Source: Bifidobacterium sp. ESL0690 (lineage in GTDB: Bacteria > Actinomycetota > Actinomycetes > Actinomycetales > Bifidobacteriaceae). Taken from it: a DNA stretch of 64,000 nucleotides. Positions 1 through 7,693 of the stretch are shown piece by piece. Location of the stretch: NCBI RefSeq assembly GCF_029392315.1, contig NZ_CP113939.1:2294001-2358000 (forward strand), written 5' to 3'. Positions within the stretch are counted from its first letter, which is position 1, and every line of letters starts with the position of its first letter. The position numbers were made by a program, and so were the translations under genes. The notes under the pieces were generated by a model. It ran no database searches and had not been told where the DNA came from. It saw only the letters and a program-made list of their open reading frames with translations.

Positions 1-1
1 A

Positions 2-1660
2 CAACAGAATCCAGTTATTGGCTTACACCCGATTGAGCCATTTTCACAACAAAATCAGGTAATTGGGTTACCCGCGACCAACCCATCACTGCAACAAAAC
101 ACGCAAAGCTCTCTTTCGCCGGCGACTCATGAACCGAGCCAATTATGGACGGAGACCAGCGGGGATCTGAGCCAACGGCGACAGCGCCTTGATACGCCCG
201 TGCCTACGGCCAAGCCTGGCAGCGCGACCACCGTAGTCATCGACCCGAGCCGGCAATACCAGCTTTGGGAGGGCGCAGGAGCGGCCATCACCGATTCCAG
301 CGCCTCGCTTCTGATGAATAGCATGAACGCCGAGCAACGCCACGCCATTCTCGAGGAGATGTTCAGCCCTGAACAGGGCGGCTTCTCGTCAGTGCGTATT
401 TCCATCGGTTCCTGCGATTTCGTAAGCCAGAAATATTACAGCTACGACGACTTGCCGGAAGGCGTCGGCACGGACCCGAACCTCGATTACTTCTCCATCG
501 GTACCGGTGAACCCGGCGCTCCGGACGCCACCAAAGACCTCAAGAACGTCATTCCTGTGCTGCAGGAGATCATGGCCATCAACCCTGCCGTCAAGGTGAT
601 GGCCTCGCCGTGGAGCCCGCCAGCCTGGATGAAGACGAACCGCAAGTTCGAAGGCGACGGCAGGCTGCGGCTCGGCGAATACGTGGGCAACGGCTATCGC
701 CGACAGGACACGGTGGATTTCGTCTACGCGCGGTATTTCGTCAAATTCATCGCCGCCTATGCCAGCTATGGCATTCCCATCACCTCGGTGACCATGCAGA
801 ACGAACCGAGCAATTCACCGCAGTGGCCGATGGCCATCTGGACGCCCGAGGAACTGACGAAGTGGGGCAGCGAATACCTGCGGCCCTGCCTCGACGCCAC
901 GTTCCCGGATGTCGAGATCTATTTCGGCGACGACGGGCTGCGTTTCTTCCAACGCCCGGTGAGCGACTACATGACCCCGGCCCAGGCCGAATGCTTCGCG
1001 GGCGTCGCGTTCCATACCTATTCCGGCCTGCCCAAGTGGGTGCTCAACGGCACGCGCCAGTTCCCCGGTTGGAAGGCCGCAATGAGCGAGCGCCGCTGCA
1101 TGCTTGACGAAACGGTGGACGAAGCCAGCCACGTGATGTTCGGCGAGATCGGCACCGGATTGGTGCGCAACAACGTCGGGCTGATCAACCTGTGGAACAT
1201 CGCGCTGGACGAACAGGGCTTCCCCAGCTACGCCAAGACGCGCGGTCGCCGCGGAGTCATCACCATCGATTCGACCACCGGCAAGGTCAAACGCAATCTC
1301 GAGTACTTCATGTTGCGCAACTTCGGCCAAGACGTACGCCCTGGGTCACGTCGCGTGGCTTCCACCAGCCACACCCCCGACGGAAGGCACGGTGGCTTGG
1401 GTTCGGTAGCATTCATCGAGCCGGACGGACGCGGATTTGCCGGCTTCCTCTATAACCCGACTGAAGAACCGATTGAAGCAGCTGTCACGTTCGCAGGCGA
1501 AAGCGCGGCCTGGCGCCACGTCACCGTCCCCGCCTACGGCACCGTCACCTTCCATCTGTCGGATTCGCCAATCAACACCAGCTCGGTGCCCGAAGACGAT
1601 GATTTCAAGATCACCTACACCCCGCACCCCGCCGACGACCACGACGAGCGCATTTTCTAG
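2..1660 (+). CDS. GH30-family glycoside hydrolase, 5' end outside the window
   Basis: Retaining TIM-barrel glycosidase of family GH30. Visible signs are the WEGAGAAITDSSA strand, the SPWSPPAWMKTN motif, MQNEPSNSPQWP with the likely acid/base Glu at about 803-805, VAFHTYSG, and a candidate nucleophile Glu in CMLDETVDE at about 1109-1111. A C-terminal beta-sandwich follows (GFLYNPTEE region). A GTG at 200 could be read as a start, but the frame stays open to base 2 with no ATG, GTG or TTG in between, and the LWTETSGD strand typical of the family N-terminus is encoded upstream of it, so the gene is truncated by the window edge. 552 residues are visible. Bases 5-100 encode two copies of a QQNxVIGL repeat, an odd linker. 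Some bifidobacterial GH30 enzymes act on beta-1,6-galactan; the neighbouring glucuronate genes suggest a glucuronate-bearing glycan, but the substrate is inference. Confidence 0.85.
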   Translation, partial: QQNPVIGLHPIEPFSQQNQVIGLPATNPSLQQNTQSSLSPATHEPSQLWTETSGDLSQRRQRLDTPVPTAKPGSATTVVIDPSRQYQLWEGAGAAITDSSASLLMNSMNAEQRHAILEEMFSPEQGGFSSVRISIGSCDFVSQKYYSYDDLPEGVGTDPNLDYFSIGTGEPGAPDATKDLKNVIPVLQEIMAINPAVKVMASPWSPPAWMKTNRKFEGDGRLRLGEYVGNGYRRQDTVDFVYARYFVKFIAAYASYGIPITSVTMQNEPSNSPQWPMAIWTPEELTKWGSEYLRPCLDATFPDVEIYFGDDGLRFFQRPVSDYMTPAQAECFAGVAFHTYSGLPKWVLNGTRQFPGWKAAMSERRCMLDETVDEASHVMFGEIGTGLVRNNVGLINLWNIALDEQGFPSYAKTRGRRGVITIDSTTGKVKRNLEYFMLRNFGQDVRPGSRRVASTSHTPDGRHGGLGSVAFIEPDGRGFAGFLYNPTEEPIEAAVTFAGESAAWRHVTVPAYGTVTFHLSDSPINTSSVPEDDDFKITYTPHPADDHDERIF

Positions 1661-1673
1661 TCTCCGAGTCAAT

Positions 1674-1717
1674 AAAAAAGGCCTGCCGAAACAATCAAGT
1701 TTCGACAGACCTTTTTT
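1674..1717. terminator. Bidirectional terminator between GH30 and manD
   Basis: Inverted repeat with 19-nt arms (two mismatched positions) and a 6-nt loop. An A-tract begins the left arm and a T-tract ends the right arm, so it can terminate transcription from both convergent genes. Confidence 0.8.
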
Positions 1718-1738
1718 ATTTATTTAGTATGCGAAAAA

Positions 1739-2986
1739 TCACCACTCGTGCATGGTGCCGTCGAGAAGGCGGTCGACCGGCAACGGAGCCGGCTGATACG
1801 GGTACTTCGCGGCAAGTTTTTCGTCGAAGTCGACGCCGAGGCCCGGCTTGTTACCCGGATGCAGATAACCATCCTTGAAGGTATAGGAGGTGTGGAACAC
1901 CTCGAGCGTCTCGTCGCTGTGCTTCATGTACTCCTGAATGCCGAAGTTCGGAATCGCCAGGTCCAAGTGCAGGTTCGCGGCCATGCCGACCGGCGAGACG
2001 TCGGTGGGGCCATGGAAGCCGGACTTGACACCGAAGAGCTCGGCGAAGGCCATGAGCTTCTTCATGTGGGTCAGGCCACCGGTGTGGGTGACGGCCGAAC
2101 GCACGTAATCGATGAGCTGCTCCTCGATCAGGGTGATGTAGTCGGTCCAGGAGTTGATGATCTCGCCAATGGCGATCGGGGTGGTGGTGTGCTCACGCAC
2201 CAGACGCAAGAACTGCTGGTTGTCCTCCGCAGGCGTGGTATCTTCCATCCAGAAGAGGTCATAGGGCTCGAGCGCCTTGCCGAAGCGGGCGGCCTCGATC
2301 GGGCGCAGGCGATGGTGGGAATCGTGCAGCAGAATCAGATCCTTGCCATACTTGTTGCGCACTTCCTCGAAAACCCCGGGAATGGTGTTGAGATACGTGC
2401 GCGCATCCCAGACCTCCTCGACCGGAACGCTGGTGCGGCGCGCTGGCTCGTAGTCGTAACGCATGCCCTTCTCACCCTCACCGGTCTGGGCGTTGGCCGA
2501 AGCCGCGACGCCGTAGGTCGAAGGGATGCCGGGCAGCGCGTACTGGATACGCGTGGCCTTGAAGCCCATGTCACGGTACATATCGATCGAGTCGAACAGG
2601 CTTGGCAGGTCGGTGCCGGAAGCATGCGCGTAGGTCAGGATGCCCTTGCGGGACGCGCCGCCGAGCAGGTCATAAACCGGAACGCCGAGCTTCTTTCCCT
2701 TGATATCCCAGAGAGCCACATCGACGGCCGAGATGGCGGCCATCGTCACCGGCCCGCGCTTCCAGTAGGCGCCCTTGTAGAGGTACTGCCACATGTCTTC
2801 GATGTTGTCCTCGTCCTTGCCGATCAGGGCGGGAGCAATGGTCTTCAGGTATTCTGCAGCGACCAGTTCGCGCCCGTTGAGCGTTGCGTCACCAAGTCCC
2901 ACAATCCCGTCCGTAGTCGTGAGCTTGAGGACGACAAAATTGCGCCCCGGGCTCGTGACGAAAACCTCGGCCTTTTCGATAGCCAT
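1739..2986 (-). CDS. manD: D-mannonate dehydratase, enolase superfamily ManD type
   Basis: Dehydrates D-mannonate to 2-keto-3-deoxy-D-gluconate in cytosolic glucuronate catabolism. 415 residues. The N-terminal capping domain carries the ManD signatures [32 protein letters not shown] and [14 protein letters not shown]. The barrel carries [11 protein letters not shown] and the metal-ligand strands [10 protein letters not shown] and IAIGEI, then the [12 protein letters not shown] segment. This is the RspA/ManD branch, unrelated in fold to UxuA, so it is a non-orthologous replacement for UxuA. A good AGAAAGGAAT ribosome-binding site lies just upstream of the ATG. It lies downstream of uxuB and uxaC on the same strand, forming a three-step pathway. 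Confidence 0.9.
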   Translation of the reverse strand: MAIEKAEVFVTSPGRNFVVLKLTTTDGIVGLGDATLNGRELVAAEYLKTIAPALIGKDEDNIEDMWQYLYKGAYWKRGPVTMAAISAVDVALWDIKGKKLGVPVYDLLGGASRKGILTYAHASGTDLPSLFDSIDMYRDMGFKATRIQYALPGIPSTYGVAASANAQTGEGEKGMRYDYEPARRTSVPVEEVWDARTYLNTIPGVFEEVRNKYGKDLILLHDSHHRLRPIEAARFGKALEPYDLFWMEDTTPAEDNQQFLRLVREHTTTPIAIGEIINSWTDYITLIEEQLIDYVRSAVTHTGGLTHMKKLMAFAELFGVKSGFHGPTDVSPVGMAANLHLDLAIPNFGIQEYMKHSDETLEVFHTSYTFKDGYLHPGNKPGLGVDFDEKLAAKYPYQPAPLPVDRLLDGTMHEW

Positions 2987-3064
2987 ATCGATTCCTTTCT
3001 ATTGCGCAACTTGCGGCTTCCTTAACCGTGCGTTGCTGTTTACTTCCGTTTAAATTTTGATAAC

Positions 3065-3075
3065 CAAACCGTTTG
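3065..3075. promoter_or_regulatory. Candidate LacI-type operator upstream of manD
   Basis: An 11-bp inverted repeat reads CAAACCGTTTG, with arms CAAAC and GTTTG around one base. It lies about 80 bases upstream of the manD start. The size and A/T-arm layout resemble LacI-family half-sites. No second copy was found by eye, so the assignment is tentative. Confidence 0.25.
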
Positions 3076-3167
3076 TGCCGATATTGGCTCAACGCGACCG
3101 ACCAGCTCCAGCCGGTCCAATCAAACCCGACCAACCAGCTCAATCGCCCCAAACCGAATCCGCCAAA

Positions 3168-4595
3168 TCACGACATCAGATGAGCCGCGGCAGCCCCGCT
3201 CACCTCGTCCATCTGGTTGACCACCTCATCGACGAACGCCGAAGAGCCGCCAAGAGAATGATCAAGATAGGAAACCACGTATTTCACGGCTTTCCGGTCA
3301 ATGCTCCCATCGGCCGCCTTGCAGGCCCTCGCGCACGCGACAACCTTGTCTTTATTGACGTCGGCCAGCCGGTCACTGTAACGGGTGAGGAACTGTATCC
3401 ACGCGGCGATGGCACGAGCAGGGGGAACGATTGAGGCACCGTCTTTCAACGCTTTTCGAGCGACAGGCACGATACGAACCGGCAGTTTTTCGCTTCCGTC
3501 GGAGGCGATTTGCATCAGCAGGTGGCGGATATTCGGGTTCTCGAAACGCTCAAGCAGCTGGTGCCGGTATTCCTCGGTGGGCACGCTGACATAGCGCCCG
3601 GCCAAATCCCACCACTCGTTGATCCAAGCGCACAGGGTCGGGTCGGCGACGGCATCGGCGACGGTCTCATAGCCGAACAGCGACCCACAATAAGCCAAAG
3701 TCGAGTGGGAACCGTTGAGCATCCACAGCTTGCGTTCCTCATACGGCGTGACGTCATCGGTAATCACGGCACCGACTTCTTCCCAAGCCGGGCGGCCGGC
3801 CGGGAAGTCCCCGGCAATCACCCATTCATGGAACGGCTCGGTGCGCACCGGAACCGCATCGTGCCAGCCCTTGACCCGTTCGACCAGTTCGATATCGCCC
3901 TGCGTGGTGGCTGGGGTGATGCGATCAACCATGGAAGTAGCCCAAGCGACATTGAGCCGCGTCCAATCCAGCAATGACGGATCGACCTCAGCGATGGCCT
4001 GCTCGACCACCTTGCGGAACGCGGCGCCATTACCAGCCAGATTGTCGCAAGGCAGCACAGTGATTGGGCCAGCCCCCGCGCTTCTGCGAGCGAGGAAACC
4101 GGCAACCATACGCACGGGGACGGTTTTGAGACCATCGGCTTGAGCGTCAGCTTTCAAAGCTTGCAAATCGGAAGCGACATCGGGGTTGGCAACGTCCAGA
4201 TCGCCATTCTGGTTGCGCGTATATCCGGCTTCGGTGATGGTCGAAGTGACGACGGAAATATCAGGATTGGCGAAACAAGCACGCAGCGCCGCCGTATCCA
4301 CGCCGCTATGCATGGAAGAAATCGAGGAGATGACTTCGAATTCGTCGCCTTTCGCCCCGGAAGTAATCAAGGTGTACGCGCAACCCTGCTTTTCAAGCGA
4401 ATCACGCATCCAAGGGCCCTTGCCCGTAAAACCGGCGATACCCCATTCCGCCGCATCGGGAGCGTGTTCGGTGTACCAAGACTGGTGCGCACGCGTGAAA
4501 TTACCGATTCCCAGATGAATGATTCTTTCGGGCGCGGCCGGGCGACCGTTCTTTTCACGGCTGATTTGAGGAATTGAAACGCTATCTGTTGACAT
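3168..4595 (-). CDS. uxuB: Mannitol dehydrogenase family, likely D-fructuronate reductase (UxuB)
   Basis: NAD-dependent long-chain polyol dehydrogenase, 475 residues, likely reducing D-fructuronate to D-mannonate. The Rossmann start RIIHLGIGNFTRAHQ is the family signature. VTSTITEAGYT and the segment PVRMVAGFLARRSAG, MLNGSHSTLAYCG match the catalytic domain of mannitol/mannonate/altronate oxidoreductases. The choice of fructuronate reductase over mannitol dehydrogenase comes from its place between glucuronate isomerase and ManD. It is separated from uxaC upstream by about 110 bp of unusual 9-nt repeats and from manD by about 180 bp. The start ATG gives a normal-length N-terminus. Confidence 0.85.
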   Translation of the reverse strand: MSTDSVSIPQISREKNGRPAAPERIIHLGIGNFTRAHQSWYTEHAPDAAEWGIAGFTGKGPWMRDSLEKQGCAYTLITSGAKGDEFEVISSISSMHSGVDTAALRACFANPDISVVTSTITEAGYTRNQNGDLDVANPDVASDLQALKADAQADGLKTVPVRMVAGFLARRSAGAGPITVLPCDNLAGNGAAFRKVVEQAIAEVDPSLLDWTRLNVAWATSMVDRITPATTQGDIELVERVKGWHDAVPVRTEPFHEWVIAGDFPAGRPAWEEVGAVITDDVTPYEERKLWMLNGSHSTLAYCGSLFGYETVADAVADPTLCAWINEWWDLAGRYVSVPTEEYRHQLLERFENPNIRHLLMQIASDGSEKLPVRIVPVARKALKDGASIVPPARAIAAWIQFLTRYSDRLADVNKDKVVACARACKAADGSIDRKAVKYVVSYLDHSLGGSSAFVDEVVNQMDEVSGAAAAHLMS

Positions 4596-4642
4596 TGCTG
4601 CCCCTCTCCTTAAGCGCGGTCATATCCTACGTTATTTTTAAG

Positions 4643-4730
4643 TCTTTTCGACTAATTCGGCTTATTCGGCTCCTTTAGTCCCTTTCGGCTCGTTCGATTC
4701 TTTCGGTTTATTCGGCCTTTTCGGCACCAC
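4643..4730. repeat. Degenerate 9-nt tandem repeat between uxaC and uxuB
   Basis: About nine or ten degenerate copies of a nonamer such as TTCGGCTTA, TTCGGCTCC, TTCGGTTTA and TTCGGCCTT lie in the spacer. They run into the last codons of uxaC (Gly-Gly-Ala-Glu-Lys-Ala-Glu). The coding strand is purine-rich. No function is assigned. Confidence 0.6.
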
Positions 4731-6156
4731 CGATTTTGAACACTCGCTTTGGCTGGGTGGAGACCTGAGCACGCATAATCGCAAGCCCTTCGTCCATCGA
4801 AATCCGGCGGTCGCAGACCAACGAGGAGACGAAACTTGCGGTGACCCTGCGGTTCATGTCGTGCCGGGAGGGAATCGAGCAAATCGCCCGGGTGTCGTCG
4901 ATGAACCCGGAAAGCTTGGTGAATCCGGCGTATGGAACGACGGCGTGGAAATAGCGCGAAATCGAATCCGGCGCATCGATAAACCACCAGGGAGCACCGA
5001 TATAAAAGGCGGGATAGAAGCCTGCAAGCGGCGCAAGTTCGCGGGAATACACGGTTTCGTCATCGGTGAATGCGACGAAATGGAAATCGGGATTATTGCC
5101 GTATTCGTTGAGTAGCGGGCGCAACCCTTCGACGAACTCGGCCCGGGCCGGGATGTCGCCGCCGACGTCCGCACCGTAGCTGGCGAAGGCTGCAGCGTCA
5201 TAGTTGCGGGCGATGGCGGGATGCACGGTCATCACCAAGCCATCTTCCTGAGCGAGCCTGGCCTGATCGTTGAACAGGTGGGCACGCAGACGAACGGCAT
5301 CACCGGCCTCAATGTTCCCCGCATAAGCTTCGGCGAACAGCATGCGCACTTCGCCGTCCGAAAGTCGCTCCGAGTTGAGGTCGGCGTGGGAATGGTCGCT
5401 TAAAACCGCCCCGTGATCCTTGAAATACCGCCTTCTGCGGCGCATCGCCTCGGTGAAACCGACGTATGTGGACGCGTCAACATCGGCGCTGGCACCCAAA
5501 GCGCGAACCAACTCCGGCCAATCGGCACGGGACGGCTCAAGATATTTGTCGGGCCGAAACGCAGGGGCGACAAACGGCTTGAAATCGGGATCCGCGTTGA
5601 CCTGATCATGCAGCTTCAGGTCGCTGACCGGGTCGTCGGTGGTCGAAACGAATTCCATATTGAAACGGTTGGCGAGCGCCCGAGTGCTGAATTCCGGGGT
5701 TTTGAGCATTTCGTTGAGTTCGTCGTAAATCGCGCCCGCGCAATCGGGACCGAACTTCTTGTTGATGCCAAAGACCCGAACCAACGAGTCCTCAAACCAA
5801 TAACGCATCGGCGTACCAGCGAAAGCGAACCAATACTTGCCAAAAAGCAAAAACGCGTCACGCGCCTGTTCGTCGGTAAAATCGGTTTGACCGACCCCAA
5901 GAGCGCTCAATGGCACGCCTTGGCCATGCAAAATTCGGGTCACGTAATGATCTGGCGTGATGAACAGATCCGTGGGGTTCGCGAAATGCTTGTCGCGGGC
6001 AAACCATTCAATCGGGATATGGCCGTGGGGCGAAACGATGGGAAGATCCTTCACCGATTCATAGAGCTCCCGGGCCACACGCAACGGCAAACCTTCCGCC
6101 GGCAGCAAACGATCGGGAGACAAAACAGGTTCAGATATATCCGTCTGGCCAACCAT
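4708..6156 (-). CDS. uxaC: Glucuronate isomerase
   Basis: Isomerises D-glucuronate to D-fructuronate (and galacturonate to tagaturonate), the entry step to the pathway completed by the uxuB and manD products. 482 residues with the chosen start. Family motifs: LPIVSPHGHI (metal-binding HxH), HYVTRILHGQGVP, WFAFAGTPMRYWFEDSL, STTDDPVSDLKLHD, DHGAVLSDHSHADL, and ARRISMDEG-like C-terminal CDRRISMDEGLAIM. A GTG 39 bases further upstream is open, but the ATG at 6156 has GAGGA seven bases before it and is preferred. The gene is divergent from the LacI regulator, which suggests local control. Confidence 0.92.
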   Translation of the reverse strand: MVGQTDISEPVLSPDRLLPAEGLPLRVARELYESVKDLPIVSPHGHIPIEWFARDKHFANPTDLFITPDHYVTRILHGQGVPLSALGVGQTDFTDEQARDAFLLFGKYWFAFAGTPMRYWFEDSLVRVFGINKKFGPDCAGAIYDELNEMLKTPEFSTRALANRFNMEFVSTTDDPVSDLKLHDQVNADPDFKPFVAPAFRPDKYLEPSRADWPELVRALGASADVDASTYVGFTEAMRRRRRYFKDHGAVLSDHSHADLNSERLSDGEVRMLFAEAYAGNIEAGDAVRLRAHLFNDQARLAQEDGLVMTVHPAIARNYDAAAFASYGADVGGDIPARAEFVEGLRPLLNEYGNNPDFHFVAFTDDETVYSRELAPLAGFYPAFYIGAPWWFIDAPDSISRYFHAVVPYAGFTKLSGFIDDTRAICSIPSRHDMNRRVTASFVSSLVCDRRISMDEGLAIMRAQVSTQPKRVFKIGGAEKAE

Positions 6157-6229
6157 GGCACCATCCTCACATTCCGCGGCGAACCAGAGATTCACCGCGA
6201 TGTCAAAACCCCTATTTGCCTTTTAGTGT

Positions 6230-6240
6230 ACGTGACACGT
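6230..6240. promoter_or_regulatory. Candidate operator in the uxaC/lacI divergent promoter
   Basis: Perfect inverted repeat ACGTGACACGT (ACGTG and CACGT around one base) in the 168-bp divergent region. Two tandem copies of TTGCCATTAC follow at about 6258-6278. Position and symmetry suit an operator for the adjacent LacI protein, but the regulator is inferred. Confidence 0.35.
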
Positions 6241-6324
6241 CTTGGTGCTGTATTCTGTTGCCATTACTTGCCATTACTCGCCAGAAACTGGTTATACTTG
6301 GCATCGCGAAGGAGCGTGGTGGAA

Positions 6325-7434
6325 ATGACGGCAGACGATTCAACCCCAACCGGCCCAGATTCCGCGCGGATAGGAACAGAAACGGCAACAGCGACAGAGA
6401 CACAGGCAGAGATGCCTGCGAAAGTAACGATTCGGGACGTCGCCAAGGCTGCTAGCGTCGCTCCATCAACGGTTTCAAGAGCTTTCGCAAGGCCAGGTCG
6501 GGTCAACGAGGCCACGGCCCAGCGAATTTACGACATCGCCGACAAAATCGGCTATCGTGCCACCGCCATCAGGGCGCATACCAACGACGACCACCTCAAC
6601 GGCATGCTCGGCATTGTGGTCGCCGACCTCAGCAACCCCGTTTTCGCTGAGTACACGCGTGCGGCCCAGCACGAGTGTCTTTCCAACGGTTTCGGGCTTT
6701 TGGTGCTCGATTCCGAGGAAAACGCAGTAATCGAACGAACGTCCATTCACGCTGCAATCCAGCATATCGATGGTCTTATTCTGGCCTCTTCCCGCCTTTC
6801 CGACGCCGGCATTCGCAAGCTCGCGCAGACGAAACCACTCGTGACGCTGAACCGCTCCATCCGCGGCATCCAGTCGGTCATCGGCGACGTGCAAACCGGG
6901 CTCACGCAGGCCGTGGAGCACCTCGCCTCGCTCGGACATCGCAACTTCACTTACCTAAGCGGGCCGGAATCTTCGTGGCAGGACGGCGTGCGTTGGCGCA
7001 CGCTTTCCTCGATCTGTCAGCGTCAGCACCTGAAACTGCGCCGCATTCCCTCAAACGCACCGACGTTCAGCGGCGGATTTCGCACCGGCGAGGTGTTCCT
7101 GAACAACCCGACCAGCGCGGTCATCGCCTACAACGACATCATGGCCATCGGCTTCATCGCGGCCCTGCATTCGCGCAATATCAGCGTTCCCGGCGAAGTT
7201 TCGGTGGTCGGCATCGACGATGTGCAGGTCAGCTCGCTGGTCTCCCCCGCGCTTTCCACCATCCGTCTGCCACGAAAAGAGCTGGGCTCGAAAGCGGTGG
7301 ACGAAGTGCTGGATCTCATTCACCACACCAAGTCGGTCAACGACCGCAAGCCGATCATGCTGCAATCCTCGTACGTCGTGCGCGCCAGCACCGGCAAGGC
7401 CAATTCCTCGCTGATATCCGCAATCCGGATCTGA
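6325..7434 (+). CDS. LacI-family transcriptional regulator
   Basis: 369 residues from the ATG at 6325, which has AAGGAG about ten bases upstream. Two in-frame GTG codons lie closer to the Shine-Dalgarno and cannot be excluded. An open frame running back to 5413 overlaps uxaC and is not credible. A 38-residue Ser/Thr/Ala-rich lead precedes the LacI helix-turn-helix VTIRDVAKAASVAPSTVSRAF and hinge helix region. A periplasmic-binding-like sensor domain follows (LGIVVADLSNPVFAEYTRAAQ, VIAYNDIMAIGFIAAL, VSVVGIDDVQVSSLVSPALSTIR). It lies between the glucuronate operon and the GH154-type gene, so a uronate or oligosaccharide effector is likely but unproven. Confidence 0.9.
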   Translation: MTADDSTPTGPDSARIGTETATATETQAEMPAKVTIRDVAKAASVAPSTVSRAFARPGRVNEATAQRIYDIADKIGYRATAIRAHTNDDHLNGMLGIVVADLSNPVFAEYTRAAQHECLSNGFGLLVLDSEENAVIERTSIHAAIQHIDGLILASSRLSDAGIRKLAQTKPLVTLNRSIRGIQSVIGDVQTGLTQAVEHLASLGHRNFTYLSGPESSWQDGVRWRTLSSICQRQHLKLRRIPSNAPTFSGGFRTGEVFLNNPTSAVIAYNDIMAIGFIAALHSRNISVPGEVSVVGIDDVQVSSLVSPALSTIRLPRKELGSKAVDEVLDLIHHTKSVNDRKPIMLQSSYVVRASTGKANSSLISAIRI

Positions 7435-7693
7435 TAATGGAATATGGCGATGACGCCATGGTTTGGAAAATTGAAAAACGTTGACCTTCGTTGACCGAAA
7501 TTGATAAATGTTGCCAGATTTTGTCGCGTAATCACAAAATAAAACCGGGCTTCAATCGTCGGTGCACAGCGCTTATTGTTGAGGTCATTTTCGACTCCTG
7601 CAACTTGCACAAGGCCAATCGTCCGATAGACCATATTTTTTATAGAGTTTATAGAGTGTGTCTAGAGGATTTCGGAAAGAAGCGAAGAAGCCG

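Noticed and set aside
1748..3025. 425-codon open frame antisense to manD
   Set aside because: The minus strand encodes a textbook ManD protein with a good ribosome-binding site; the antisense frame has no recognisable domain.
5413..6324. N-terminal extension of the LacI regulator
   Set aside because: It overlaps uxaC on the opposite strand. The HTH-containing protein begins naturally at 6325 after AAGGAG.
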